A stretch of DNA of 12,534 nucleotides from Baffinella frigidus (Eukaryota; Cryptophyceae; Cryptomonadales; Baffinellaceae), in NCBI GenBank assembly GCA_026770585.1, contig MU647010.1:151113-163646 (forward strand), in the 5' to 3' direction. Below the pieces are notes generated by a model, which saw only the letters and a list, made by a program, of their open reading frames with translations, searched no databases and was not told the DNA's origin. Each line of letters starts with the position of its first letter. Position 1 is the first letter of the stretch. The translations under genes and the position numbers were made by a program. Shown one piece after another: positions 1 to 7,996 of this stretch.

Positions 1-190
1 AGGGTTGAGGGCTTAGGGTCTAGGGTTTGCGTTCAGGGTTTAGGGTTCAGGCTTTCGGGTTTGGAGTTTAGATTTAGGATTTGGGGTTGAGGGGTAGGGT
101 TTAGAGTTAAGGGTTTAGGGTTTAGGGTTTAGGGTTTAGGGTTTAGGGTTTAGGTGTTAGGGGCAAGGTTTAGGGTTTAGGGATTAGGGT
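1..190 (+). repeat. Degenerate TTTAGGG telomere-like array
   Basis: The stretch consists of TTTAGGG units with many variants (TTCAGGG, TCTAGGG, TTGAGGG). The cleanest run of perfect units is at about 115-155. The G-rich strand is the plus strand. A true left chromosome end would show CCCTAAA on the plus strand, so this array points the wrong way to be the end of this window. It is more likely an interstitial or subtelomeric array, or it lies next to an inverted assembly join. Confidence 0.9.
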
Positions 191-204
191 TTTGGGACAC
201 CTGA

Positions 205-240
205 AGTTATGTGCAGAATGGCAAGTTATGTGCAGAATGG
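205..240 (+). repeat. 18-bp tandem duplication beside the telomere-like array
   Basis: The unit AAGTTATGTGCAGAATGG occurs twice head to tail, immediately after the telomere-like block ends. Positions 191-458 otherwise show nothing I can call. This stretch would be the 3' flank of the J-domain gene on the minus strand. Confidence 0.85.
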
Positions 241-458
241 CCCTCTTTTCTTTCAAGCATCCAACTTGCGTTGCAGAGTCACTCTCCAGAGCCGTCAATC
301 GGGTCATTCCCAACAGGTATTTCAGGGTATACCACAAGGATCTCACTCACACACCCAGGATCGCAAACCAAGCAGACAGAAGACTCGACGAGAGGAAAGC
401 GACTCGTCTCTGTCAGGGACCTACCTACGTACAACTACTCGCAGGGGACCGATCCTAC

Positions 459-1008
459 CTACACCTCAACGACAGCTCGCCGTCCTTGCCAGCTCAACCC
501 CCAACTACACCAATGCGACGCCCCGCCGTCCGCTCCCACCCCCAAAGTGTGCGAACCCCCAAAATCCAGACGAGGTGTTGTTGGTAGCAGGAGCGCTAGC
601 GGGGGTGCACCTATGTCCACCTCAAGGATGTTTGCCAGCTCCTTGGAGGCAATTTTGTGCTGGCAATCGAAGAGCGTCCGGCTGGCGGCGTCAGATAGGA
701 TCTCGTACGCTTTGCGCGCGCGCTTGAACCGCTCGCCCCCGTCGTCGCGCCCCCCGCCGTGCGCCTTGTCGGGGTGGTGCTTCCGCGCCAGCTCTCGGAA
801 CGAGACCTTCACCTGTGCCCGGCCGTGTCAGCGCACGGTGACAAGGTCGGCCTGCAGCCACCAGCAGCGCCCACGATATCGAAGGCTCTCGCTCAGAGTT
901 CAGCAAGGATCAGGATCTCAGGGAGGAGCTTGCACAGGCCTCTTCAGTGGTCGCGTCGCGCGGCAGGTCAAGCTCCTCGTAGGGATCCCACCCAGCCGGC
1001 AGCTCCAT
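459..1008 (-). CDS. J-domain (DnaJ/Hsp40-type) protein, two exons
   Basis: J-domain proteins stimulate the ATPase of Hsp70 chaperones through a conserved HPD loop. Exon 1 (1008-940) encodes 23 residues, including DPYEELDLPRDATTEE, which matches J-domain helix I. Exon 2 starts at 812 with VKVSFRELARKHHPDK, giving helix II and the HPD motif, followed by helix III (RFKRARKAYEILSD) and RTLFD. Joined, the two form an uninterrupted J domain at about residues 8-70. The intron (939-813, 127 bp) begins with GC rather than GT and ends CAG; it keeps phase 0. Reading to the stop at 459 gives about 140 residues. The part after ELANILE is less convincing, because GAG|GTGGAC there could be a donor leading to an unseen exon, so the C-terminus is uncertain. 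No J-protein class can be assigned: there is no G/F region, zinc finger or membrane segment. The gene reads towards the telomere-like array. Confidence 0.8.
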
Positions 1009-1169
1009 ACTCGCGGAAGGATCCGAGCTCACTAGGAGGTGACGGGAGGCGTGCGGGAGAGCGCCGTCGCCATCCACGAACGAACTCGCTCGGACTTCGG
1101 GAAGCGTACAGCCCTGAATGCCTTTTCACTCTGCACAGCCGCGGGCGGAGGGAATCTACGTCTCCGAGG
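1009..1169. other. 5' flank of the J-domain gene
   Basis: This is 161 bp of GC-rich sequence between the J-domain start codon and the next ATG on the opposite strand. I see no TATA box. If the 1170 exon candidate is real, this is a short divergent promoter region like the one at 5703-5975. Confidence 0.35.
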
Positions 1170-1241
1170 ATGCTGAACCTCTACGCGGACTCCAGGGCAA
1201 TCAAGAAGAACCACCTTGTCCGCCAGTGGGGACCGGCCAAG
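1170..1241 (+). CDS. Possible first exon of an unrecognised gene (weak)
   Basis: An ATG at 1170 opens 24 codons with a basic, protein-like composition (LYADSRAIKKNHLVRQWGPA) followed by AAG|GTGCGT, an acceptable donor. The frame is open upstream, so the ATG may not be the start. A phase-compatible continuation is possible from the acceptor AGCAG|GGA near 1404: a short basic segment (HARRFYHRRVALVWY) running to a stop at about 1522. I recognise no family. The minus strand is also open here, so this could be a chance open frame or a gene remnant. Confidence 0.25.
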
Positions 1242-1755
1242 GTGCGTAGCTGAGCAGCTGGCAGCAACCACCATGCAACCCTTTGGCAGAAGTGTAGTGG
1301 GCGAGGGTGGCCCGCTGTTTCGCCTGTCTGGAAGCAGAGAAGCTGGATGTCTGGAGGGGTTGCGAGCCTGTAGGGAGGGGGCTGTGGGCTGCCACGCCAA
1401 GCAGGGATTTTTTTCTGTGCATGCTCGCCGTTTTTACCATCGAAGAGTAGCACTTGTGTGGTACCCCGGCGCCCCCTCCCTGCTTCACCTGCAAGTGGCG
1501 CTGGCGTGGACAGGATGGTGCTGAAGGGCTGTGCCAACTGCGTGTGCAGGTCTGCGATTGGGGGCAGGGCACTACCTGCTTCCTCGAGCCCCCTCCGCAC
1601 CGATAGGTGGCTGAGCTCTACGCATTACGGGTCGCGGCGGAGAGGTTGGTGTGTGTGCAGAAGGCTTTGCAAGTGTGTCGAGTGAAGTCTACTGTGCATA
1701 ACCTTGCGCTTTCTCCCTCTGGCCCACACACGTGATGTTCGAGACGAAAGCGCTA

Positions 1756-2265
1756 GGGCAGTGTGTGTCATTGGGCTTTCGCGAGTAACCTGTACATGCC
1801 CCTGCACACCGTGAACTCAATGATAAGAAAGCGCCTCCTGCTAGGTCTGCGGCCAAGGGTCTCGGACGCAGCAGTTGGGACAGAGCGAAACGATGTGCTG
1901 GAGTTGGGCATTTTCTCTCAACGTCTCAGGTCGCTGAGGGGGCTGCCTGCCTGGTGTGAAATAACGCAGAGCGCAGACACAGGCCGGAGGGGAAGTATGG
2001 CTTTCGGCCGTCTTTAGCCAGGCGGTGGCGCAATTTCCTCGCAATTTTGCACCACCCCTCTCTGTGAAACTCGCCACTCACGTGGTCCTCGGCTCCTAGG
2101 AATAGGCCTCCTATCCCTCAAGTGGCCATGCCGACAAATTTGAGGGCCGAGAGGTCCTAGGCAGGACCCAGGGCCCTACGGTAGGGCGTATGAGCCTACT
2201 TGCCACTTAAGGGATATGACCCTTGGGCAGTGCGTGACCTTATTCGCGAGAAACCCCTGTACATG
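1756..2265. repeat. Diverged direct repeat pair, about 42 bp each
   Basis: The segments 1756-1798 and 2225-2265 share GGGCAGTG, GTG, TTCGCGAG and CCTGTACATG in the same order, with a few substitutions and small indels, about 469 bp apart. They could be two remnants of one dispersed element or the ends of a decayed insertion. Confidence 0.6.
2112..2216. repeat. Nested inverted repeats (hairpin-rich element)
   Basis: The outer arms 2112-2126 and 2202-2216 are complementary at 14 of 15 positions. Inside are a perfect 6-bp stem (2153-2158 with 2163-2168) and a perfect 7-bp stem with a one-base loop (2173-2179 with 2181-2187). The core TCCTAGG recurs nearby at about 2094 and 2282, and a related TAGGGCCCT core lies at about 2294. 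The layout resembles a small non-autonomous inverted-repeat element or a structured RNA. No target-site duplication was identified. Confidence 0.55.
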
Positions 2266-2363
2266 TAACTTGTTTGTCCCTCCTAGGACCATCGTAGGGC
2301 CCTAAGCATGGGCCTTCTGTAGGGTCGCAAGGAGGAGGGCGCGCCGTCTTGTGAGCGTACTTC

Positions 2364-2450
2364 TAGAGATAGAGAGAGCGAGAGAGAGAGCGAAGGAGAG
2401 AGAGAGAGAGAGAAATATAGAGGGAAGAGGTAGAGGGGAGAGAGGGAGTC
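2364..2450 (+). repeat. GA-rich microsatellite
   Basis: Nearly pure purine sequence dominated by AG dinucleotides, with an uninterrupted stretch at about 2396-2414 and a degenerate tail of GAGGGA-like units to about 2450. Confidence 0.9.
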
Positions 2451-3436
2451 GGCAGGTTTAACGATGGAGGGGCGTGTGTTCGTGTGTATCTGCGGTAGTG
2501 GAGTGAAGCATGTTGAAAGGTCATACTCAGACAAAATCTCAGTGGAGGGTGCATGGTGGCCGCGTTGGTGTCCAGAAAGGTCTCTGGAAGTGGCTGCCAG
2601 ATTGAAATCTAGAGAGCACGTACCGGGCAGAGACAAATTTTGCACCGAAAAGGCGTCAACTTCAGCCACTGAGTTTACTTTTCGTAATCTAGGGGTCTTT
2701 GGGGGGGAGAGGTCTGGACTTCCGCGCATGTCATCAGCAAATCAACCACTTGAAAGACCTGGCCACGAGTTGCAACTCAACCCACGGAAGACACGCTGCG
2801 GGGGTTACTCGCGAGTGAGCACACGCACCTTCCTATGGTCCTACTCAAGGCCTATTCCACGGTGCATATGACCACCTATAGGCTATGCGTTCTCTTCCTC
2901 GAACCCCTGCACTCCTGAGACACGGTGCGTGCGGGGTTCAGACACTGCTAGATCCAGCGGTGACGCAACGCACACCGCGCGAGACGAAACACACTCGCTT
3001 TTCGCAGTATTTACTTGACACTCGCACACTCTCACAGGCTTCCAGTCTCACAGCCACGCGCCTCGCGTAGAGCCGCGCGCGAGGCTCACCACCGGTCACT
3101 CGCGGGCGCATCTCCGCGCTCTGCCGAGGATGCCCTGCCGCGCGCGCTCGGCGCAACACCCCCCTGCTCCCTCCTCGCAAGCTCGGCCGGCGACGCGCGG
3201 AAGGCGTCTCTCCATCCACCTCGCGCCACGTCATCGTCTCCCGTGCGCCCCAGCCTCTAGCTAGACAGGCCAGCTTGGGCATGCGGCAGCGCAAGGTGAG
3301 CGTCCCTTTGCGCGCACGCCCTGCGAGGCAGTGCACAGCGACGACGCTGTCGGCTGCCGTCTGCCGCTGTCGGGTGCCGTCTGGCGCCGCGCAGACTTGC
3401 AGGAAGCGCGTCACGACTGCCAGAGGCGAGGGCAAC

Positions 3437-5702
3437 CTATCGGTGGACGTTGTTCATGATCTGCATATCCGGCTTGCCGTCTTTCCACATCCCCTTGAAT
3501 CCTGGCAACGTGCGGAGGCTCCGTGAGCTCTCAGGCCACATTAATACTCTTCACCTCCGCAAGAAGACTTCCACCGTTGCTGTGGCAGCAAGATGGGTTC
3601 CAGAACACGAGCGGGTGGGGGGGCAGTGTCGACCATCGCCGTTGATGGACTTGAGCTGGCCTCGGCCGTGGCGCTTCCCATTGCTGAAGCCTCCGACGTA
3701 GATATCGCCATGCCGGAACACGAAGCGCCCCTGCCCGTCCATCACCCCGCCCTGCCCACCACACCACGCAGCCCTGCCATGAGCAACGAGCAACGAGTAA
3801 CGCGCAACGCGCAACGCGAGCTCCGGTGCGGGCGAGAGGCAATCCAGGAGTGTGTACAGAGAGGCGATCTACAAGACGAGCAGCGGGGGGGGCGGACCTT
3901 GAAGTCGCCTTCGTAGTGGTCTCCGTTGCTGTACCGAAAAGTGCCCTGCAACGCATGTTCGGGCATGCATCAGATTTCGCTCTATGATGAAAGGAAGGAC
4001 GGAAGGACGGACGGAAGGAAGGAAGAACCGAAGGTTGGTCTCCTTCAAACGATCTTGAACCTCAGGTCTCAACGTTTTGGCCAGGGACCAAACCCCAAAA
4101 CCCAAACCCTTAACCCCCATCCTCACACGCTACAACCCTACAACCCAAACCCCGAAACCCCTAACCCCAAACCCTAAACCCCACACCCGAAACCCCGAAA
4201 CCCCAACCCCCCGAACCCTAAACCCTAAACCCTAAAACCCAACGTCCGATCTCCCAAAGGGATCTTGAACGTACGGTCTGAACGTGCCACACCCTAAAAC
4301 CCAAACCCCAAACCCGGAACCCTACACCCTCAACCCTCAACCCTCGCCAAACGCCACACCCGACACCTGAAACCCCACCGTCCCATCTCCCACAGGGATC
4401 TTGAACGCACGGTCTCCACGTCGGGGCCAAACCCTAAACGCTCAACCCTAAAACCTAAACTCTCAAACCCAAACCGTAAAACCCACACCCTACACCCTAA
4501 GCTCTTAATACTCAACCCCGAAACCCTAACCCCTAACAAACCCAGACCCTGAACCTGAAAGGTTCTGGACCGTGCCCTGGCGCCACTCATGCAACAAAAC
4601 TGACGCTGTCTGGGTTCTCATGGAAACTGACGCTGTCTGGGTACTCATGGAAACTGGCGGTGTCTGGGTACTCATGGAAACTGACGGTGTCTGGATCCGT
4701 GGCTGAAAGGTGAGCACGGGGGGCAGTCTCCCAGGGCAGGCACCGGAGGGTGAGAGCTTCACCTTACCGTGGAGATAGCCTTGCACCCAGTCTCCCTCGC
4801 AAGTGCGGCCGTCAGCGTACGTCAGCTTGCCTCGGCCGTGGTACTTGTTCCTGACAAACTCGCCCTGCCAGAGCCATTTTCGCAGTCAGTCGAGAGGCGT
4901 CGAGAGGCGTGAAGCAACCTTGCGCACGGGGAAGCAGCCACCTAGCAAATGCACCTGCCAGGGTGTACCTCGTACTTGTTGCAGAGGGGGTGGCGTTGAG
5001 GAAGGAGGAGGGTTGAAGAAAAAGGAGAGTTGAAGGAGGAGGAGGGTTGCCGAGGGGTTTGAGGAGGGAGGAGGGTTGAAGCGTGGGAAATTTTGAAGAG
5101 GGAGCAGGGTTGAGGAGTGGGGAGGTTTTCAGGAGGGGGTGGGAATGAATTCACAGCCGGGTTGGAAAAAGAGGAGGGTTAAAGGGGGAAACGGGTTGTA
5201 GAATGAGGAGTGCTGAAGAGAGGGGTTGTACTTCGTACTTGTTGCCGCTGTTTGGCCAAATCTTAACTCCATATGTTTTCCGATCCCCAGCAGCTGCATC
5301 AGCATCCACGGAGGATCCTCCATGCTGCGCCACGTCGCTCTCCCGCGTGACCGGATTGAACTTCATGGCGCTTCCAGCCGGCCCGATTCCTGGGTGGACA
5401 ACTTGACCAGCCGCCTCCCTCTCCTCGTCATCCTTCGCCTCCTGAAACATCTTTTCCCACTTGCCCCCCTGCCCCTGAACTTGCTGCAGCGCCTGATTGC
5501 TCTCCGGCCGCGGCTCCTGCCCCCGATACAGCGCCTGTCGTGCAGCAGCCTGTCCTGCAGCTGCGACCTGCCGATCCACATTCTTCTTCCCTCGCCCGCT
5601 GCCCTGCGCCCCCCTCGCCTTGTCCGCCGCCTGCCTCGCCAGATCCTGCGAGGAGAGTTCTGGCCCCGGCTCGCCGCCCTCCTGCGACTGCTCCGCGCCC
5701 AT
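3437..5702 (-). CDS. MORN-repeat protein with N-myristoylation-type N-terminus, five exons
   Basis: MORN repeats are short beta-hairpin units found in junctional, cytoskeletal and phosphoinositide-linked proteins; the substrate here is unknown. Exons: 5702-5232, 4864-4763, 3945-3898, 3751-3634, 3501-3437, totalling 804 nt and 267 residues. All introns are GT-AG with CAG|G acceptors; phases are 0, 0, 0, 1. Five MORN units fill residues 144-260 and are rebuilt across junctions: GVKIWPNSGNKYEGEF spans exons 1-2, GYLHGKGTFRYSNGDHYEGD spans 2-3, DFKGGVMDGQGRF spans 3-4, and SINGDGFKGMWKDGKPD spans 4-5. The protein stops soon after, at MNNVHR. The N-terminus MGAEQS has Gly2 and Ser6, as N-myristoyltransferase substrates do, suggesting membrane attachment. 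Residues 10-100 are Gln/Ala/Arg-rich and probably helical or disordered. The start is the first ATG of the open frame and lies 273 bp from a divergent gene. The exact family member is not identified. Confidence 0.88.
3783..3821 (+). repeat. Short GCAACGA/GCAACGC tandem repeat in MORN intron 3
   Basis: About five degenerate units of 7-8 bp (GCAACGA, GTAACGC, GCAACGC) lie inside the 146-bp intron 3752-3897 of the MORN gene. Confidence 0.7.
3989..4027 (+). repeat. GGAA/GGAC tetranucleotide microsatellite in MORN intron 2
   Basis: About nine tetranucleotide units, mixed GGAA and GGAC, near the acceptor end of the 817-bp intron 3946-4762. Confidence 0.85.
4034..4560 (-). repeat. Telomere-like composite satellite inside MORN intron 2
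   Basis: From about 4090 to 4560 the plus strand is made of degenerate CCCTAAA units (CCCTAAAC, CCCCGAAA, CCCAAAC), so the G-rich strand is the minus strand, opposite to the array at 1-190. The telomeric blocks are interrupted by a recurring spacer holding GATCTTGAAC (4051, 4261, 4397) followed by GGTCT and ACG. The composite makes up most of the intron. The gene is transcribed through it, so the pre-mRNA carries the TTTAGGG-like strand. Confidence 0.85.
4596..4694 (+). repeat. 27-bp minisatellite, 3.7 copies, in MORN intron 2
   Basis: Units start at 4596, 4623, 4650 and 4677 (the last partial). Each begins (G/A)AAACTG and continues with TGTCTGGGT and CTCATG, with one or two substitutions between copies. 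The array sits between the telomere-like satellite and the donor of the same intron. Confidence 0.92.
4963..5245 (-). repeat. Duplicated splice-donor segment flanking a GGAGGAGGGTTGAAG-type minisatellite, MORN intron 1
   Basis: The exon 1 end with its donor (5226-5245; minus strand AACAAGTACGAA|GTACAA) has a near-identical copy at 4963-4982 (AACAAGTACGAG|GTACAC), matching at about 18 of 20 positions, 263 bp away. Between the copies (about 4983-5225) lies a degenerate purine-rich minisatellite with a unit near GAGGAGGGTTGAAG. The inner copy leaves about 98 bp to the acceptor at 4865, a normal intron length here. Confidence 0.75.
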
Positions 5703-5975
5703 CGCGTGACAGGGGTTCGCCGGCGACTTCAGGACCTGCTGCGACGGAGGGTCTCACAGCAGCGGGACAAGCCACGGTTCTCGTTCGCAGACGGCTAAGA
5801 CCTTGGGGGGGGGTCAATTGCAAAAGTCAACCTCAACTCCTCTGCCCCACAAAATCTTTTCAAAATCTGTCAACTTAATATAAATACCAGCCAATGCCTA
5901 TTGCGTGAACTTTTGATTGAACCCCCTCCCGTCTAAAGTAGCGCAGCGGGGAACCCCGTCCACATTATCGTTGAG
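5703..5975. promoter_or_regulatory. Divergent promoter region between the MORN and coiled-coil genes
   Basis: This is 273 bp between the two opposed start codons. It drops sharply in GC content at about 5815-5920, unlike the flanking coding sequence. It contains a TATA box for the rightward gene and a CCAAT pentamer at 5891-5895. The sharing of one short spacer suggests a common or bidirectional promoter; that is inference from spacing. Confidence 0.55.
5879..5886 (+). promoter_or_regulatory. TATA box
   Basis: TATAAATA stands in an AT-rich island 90 bp upstream of the ATG at 5976 and on the correct strand for that gene. It predicts a transcription start at about 5910-5916 and a 5' leader of roughly 60 nt. 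Confidence 0.55.
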
Positions 5976-7996
5976 ATGGCGACCCCGGATGATGCGGCTG
6001 GGGCGGCGGAGCTGGTGTCGGCGGAGGACAAGGCCACCATCCTCGAGCGAGTCATGGACGAGGCCGCGCACGCGGACGACGATGTGAACACGGCCGAGGG
6101 CCTGGTGTACCGGGTCAACAACTTCGAGCTGGAGGTGGAGAGGTGCGCGCAGCCCAACCCCCTTGGCAGCGGGCGCGCCAGGCGTGTCGGACCTGGCCCT
6201 GTTGTCCACAGGTTCAGTTGTGTGGATAATCGGGCCGTGAAATCGCGCGCGGCGTGACGCTTGGCGGCTGCTCTGGGAGGCTCAGCAGCTCTTGTATTTT
6301 TGAAAGGGTTCTGAAAAGTAGAGGCGCTCTGTCACTGCTACAAGGCAGAAGCATCCTTGCACCGCCAGCGGCAAAGGTGTCTGAGACAAATTGATGCACG
6401 GCATGATCAGCAGGGCGTGCTACCCTGCTTTTCTCGCAGCCAGAGACTTCGAACCCGCCGCTAAAACCGAATCCCAGCAAACCTGCCGCAGCTCAATTGA
6501 AGGTGGGGACCTGGGCAGATTCCTGGAGGTGGACAGCTGGAACGAGCAGCATGGCTTCGACGTGGGGGACGGGGTTGAAGAACTTCTGGTCGAGGAGATG
6601 AAGACCGCCCAGGTCCCTGCGAGGCCCAGCCACCCAGAAAACCCTAACACGCCCACCCTCAAACGCCCGCCCTCACACGCCCAAACCCCAATCCCAAACT
6701 CCTGCTCCTTTTTGCCCAGCGAAGAGTGCCGTATGTTCTGCAGCGGCTTCCTCGCACGCGCGAGATGATGCGGCTGGGGCGGCGGATTGAACCCCCTCCC
6801 GTCTGCTCGCTCGCTCGCGAGCAAGAGAGTGATTGCAGGGTGTGGCAGGCGGAAGGGGAGTCGCGGCGAGCGAGGATCAAGGGAGACTTCGGGGAGGAGG
6901 ACTCTCGACTCGCCAAGATGGGCCGCGACGTCGACGCCCTCAAGGACCAGTATGTGCCCCCACCCCCGCCCCCGTCTCCGCCCCCGTGACCGCCCCTGCG
7001 GTGCGCGGTGCGCCCTGCCGGCAGGCCCTTCTCCGGCAACCCCTGGCAACCGGCGAGTCACCGAGTCACCGAGTAAGGCGGGGTGTGTGTGTGGCAGGCT
7101 GGACGGGATCGCGCAGGAGGCAGAGGCCGCGCCCGACCTGGAAGCTCTCGCGGTACTCCCTGCCTCTGTGAGCCCCTCCTGCCTCTCTGAGCCCCTCCTG
7201 CCTCTCTGAGCCTCTCTGAGCCCCTCCTCCTCCCAGCCGCCCCCGGCTGGAGGCAAAGCACGCTTTGCAGATTAGATGGCGAGGTTGGACGTGGCGGGGG
7301 CTGACGAGGTTCCCGTGCGGGGCCTGACAGGCCAAAGATGCTGCCGGGAAGGAGAACCTCGAGAACCCGTACGCTGAGTACAAGAAGGCTTCCACGGGTG
7401 CGCCAGGTGCCCTGCCAACTGCTGGCAGCGGTAGCTGTGGCCTACACGGATACCCAGGCTATACGAACACCGGTGCTCGAGCCTCGGTCGGTGTCTGTCT
7501 TCTCAAATTAGTACCCGAGCGTTGACCGTCAACCCGCAGGTACTGACACGAGGTTTGGTTAACCCTTTGACACTGAATTAAGACCTCGCAGGCCCCACAT
7601 CCGGTGCGGCTTGTTAAGTTGTTGGTTCTTGTTACCCAGATATCCCTGTAAAGTTTACCAACGTAGGTGGCGTGTGATGCTAGGCAGAAACGTGACTGGC
7701 TCCTTGCTGTCAGCAGCGTTGGCCCCGGCGGCTTGCATGCGCAACCGGGTTGGTGCTATCAGGCACAGCGCCGGCGCCAGTGGCAGCGCCGACGAGGTGA
7801 CGCGGTGCGAGGGACACCTGCGGTTGCCTTCGCTCACCGCGCTCTGGCGGCAGGGGGGCTCAAGGAGGTGGACGACGCGGGCGTGCGATCCAAGGTGGCT
7901 GCCCTCCGCGCCGAGAGTGAGCTGCTCCGCAAGTGCCTCACGCACGGCAAGATCGGGGACTTCTCCGCCTTCCAGGACTCGGTTGCAAAGCGCTGA
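5976..7996 (+). CDS. Unrecognised acidic coiled-coil-like protein, six exons
   Basis: I do not recognise the family. Exons: 5976-6142, 6492-6612, 6849-6949, 7098-7152, 7331-7397, 7854-7996, totalling 654 nt and 217 residues. All introns are GT-AG with CAG acceptors; phases 2, 0, 2, 0, 1 all fit. Intron 3 has the donor GTATGT. The protein is rich in Glu, Asp, Ala and Lys with no transmembrane or signal segment. Residues 17-55 (AEDKATILERVMDEA to NNFELEVE), 85-135 (EELLVEEMKTAQAEGESRR) and 172-200 (GLKEVDDAGVRSKVAALRAE) look helical, with heptad-like hydrophobic spacing. A kinetochore, nucleoporin, centrosomal or dynactin-type adaptor would look like this, but no signature decides it. A second in-phase donor at 7407 would insert three residues. 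The start is the first ATG after the TATA box. Confidence 0.8.
6637..6705. repeat. Short degenerate C-rich telomere-like stretch in intron 2
   Basis: Plus-strand units such as CCCTAACAC, CCCTCAAACG, CCCTCACACG and CCCAAACCCC resemble a decayed CCCTAAA array, in the same orientation as 4090-4560. It is short and could also be an independent C-rich repeat. Confidence 0.45.
6764..6804 (+). repeat. Scrambled copy of the gene's own 5' end inside intron 2
   Basis: Positions 6764-6786 are identical to exon 1 sequence 5988-6010 (23 bp). Positions 6785-6804 are identical to the 5' leader 5915-5934 (20 bp). The two source segments are in the opposite order in the gene and are fused here with a 2-bp overlap (GA). 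See findings. Confidence 0.9.
7162..7228 (+). repeat. 19-bp minisatellite in intron 4
   Basis: Three full units of GCCTCTCTGAGCCCCTCCT (the first with one substitution) plus one half unit of 10 bp, inside the 178-bp intron 7153-7330. Confidence 0.85.

Larger units (their letters stand above)
1242..3436. other. Gene-poor region with no supported coding sequence
   Basis: The open frames here (for example the 135-codon frame at 2464-2871) have no recognisable domain, no consistent splice pattern and no homopolymer-free protein-like composition. The left half is less GC-rich than the gene regions. It contains a diverged direct repeat (1756/2225), nested inverted repeats (2085-2330) and a GA microsatellite (2364-2450). 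The right half (about 3050-3430) is very GC-rich and CpG-rich and probably includes the 3' untranslated region of the MORN gene. Confidence 0.5.

Noticed and set aside
1-190. A true chromosome end at the left edge
   Set aside because: The repeat is degenerate and the G-rich strand runs away from the edge, the wrong polarity for a left telomere.
2464-2871. A 135-codon plus-strand frame in the gene-poor region
   Set aside because: No domain, no splice-compatible neighbours, and a composition like random sequence; it begins inside the tail of a microsatellite region.
4866-4890. A dinoflagellate spliced-leader relic (GAGCCATTTT)
   Set aside because: Only a short stretch resembles part of the leader, the order and 3' end do not match, and it falls inside intron 1 of the MORN gene.
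6440-6475. A tRNA B-box-like GGGTTCGAA on the minus strand
   Set aside because: It does not continue to the B-box consensus, and no acceptor stem, D arm or anticodon arm could be built around it.
6420-7256. A 278-codon minus-strand frame
   Set aside because: It covers exons 2-4 and the introns of the coiled-coil gene, whose plus-strand exons join in phase; the minus-strand product is low-complexity.
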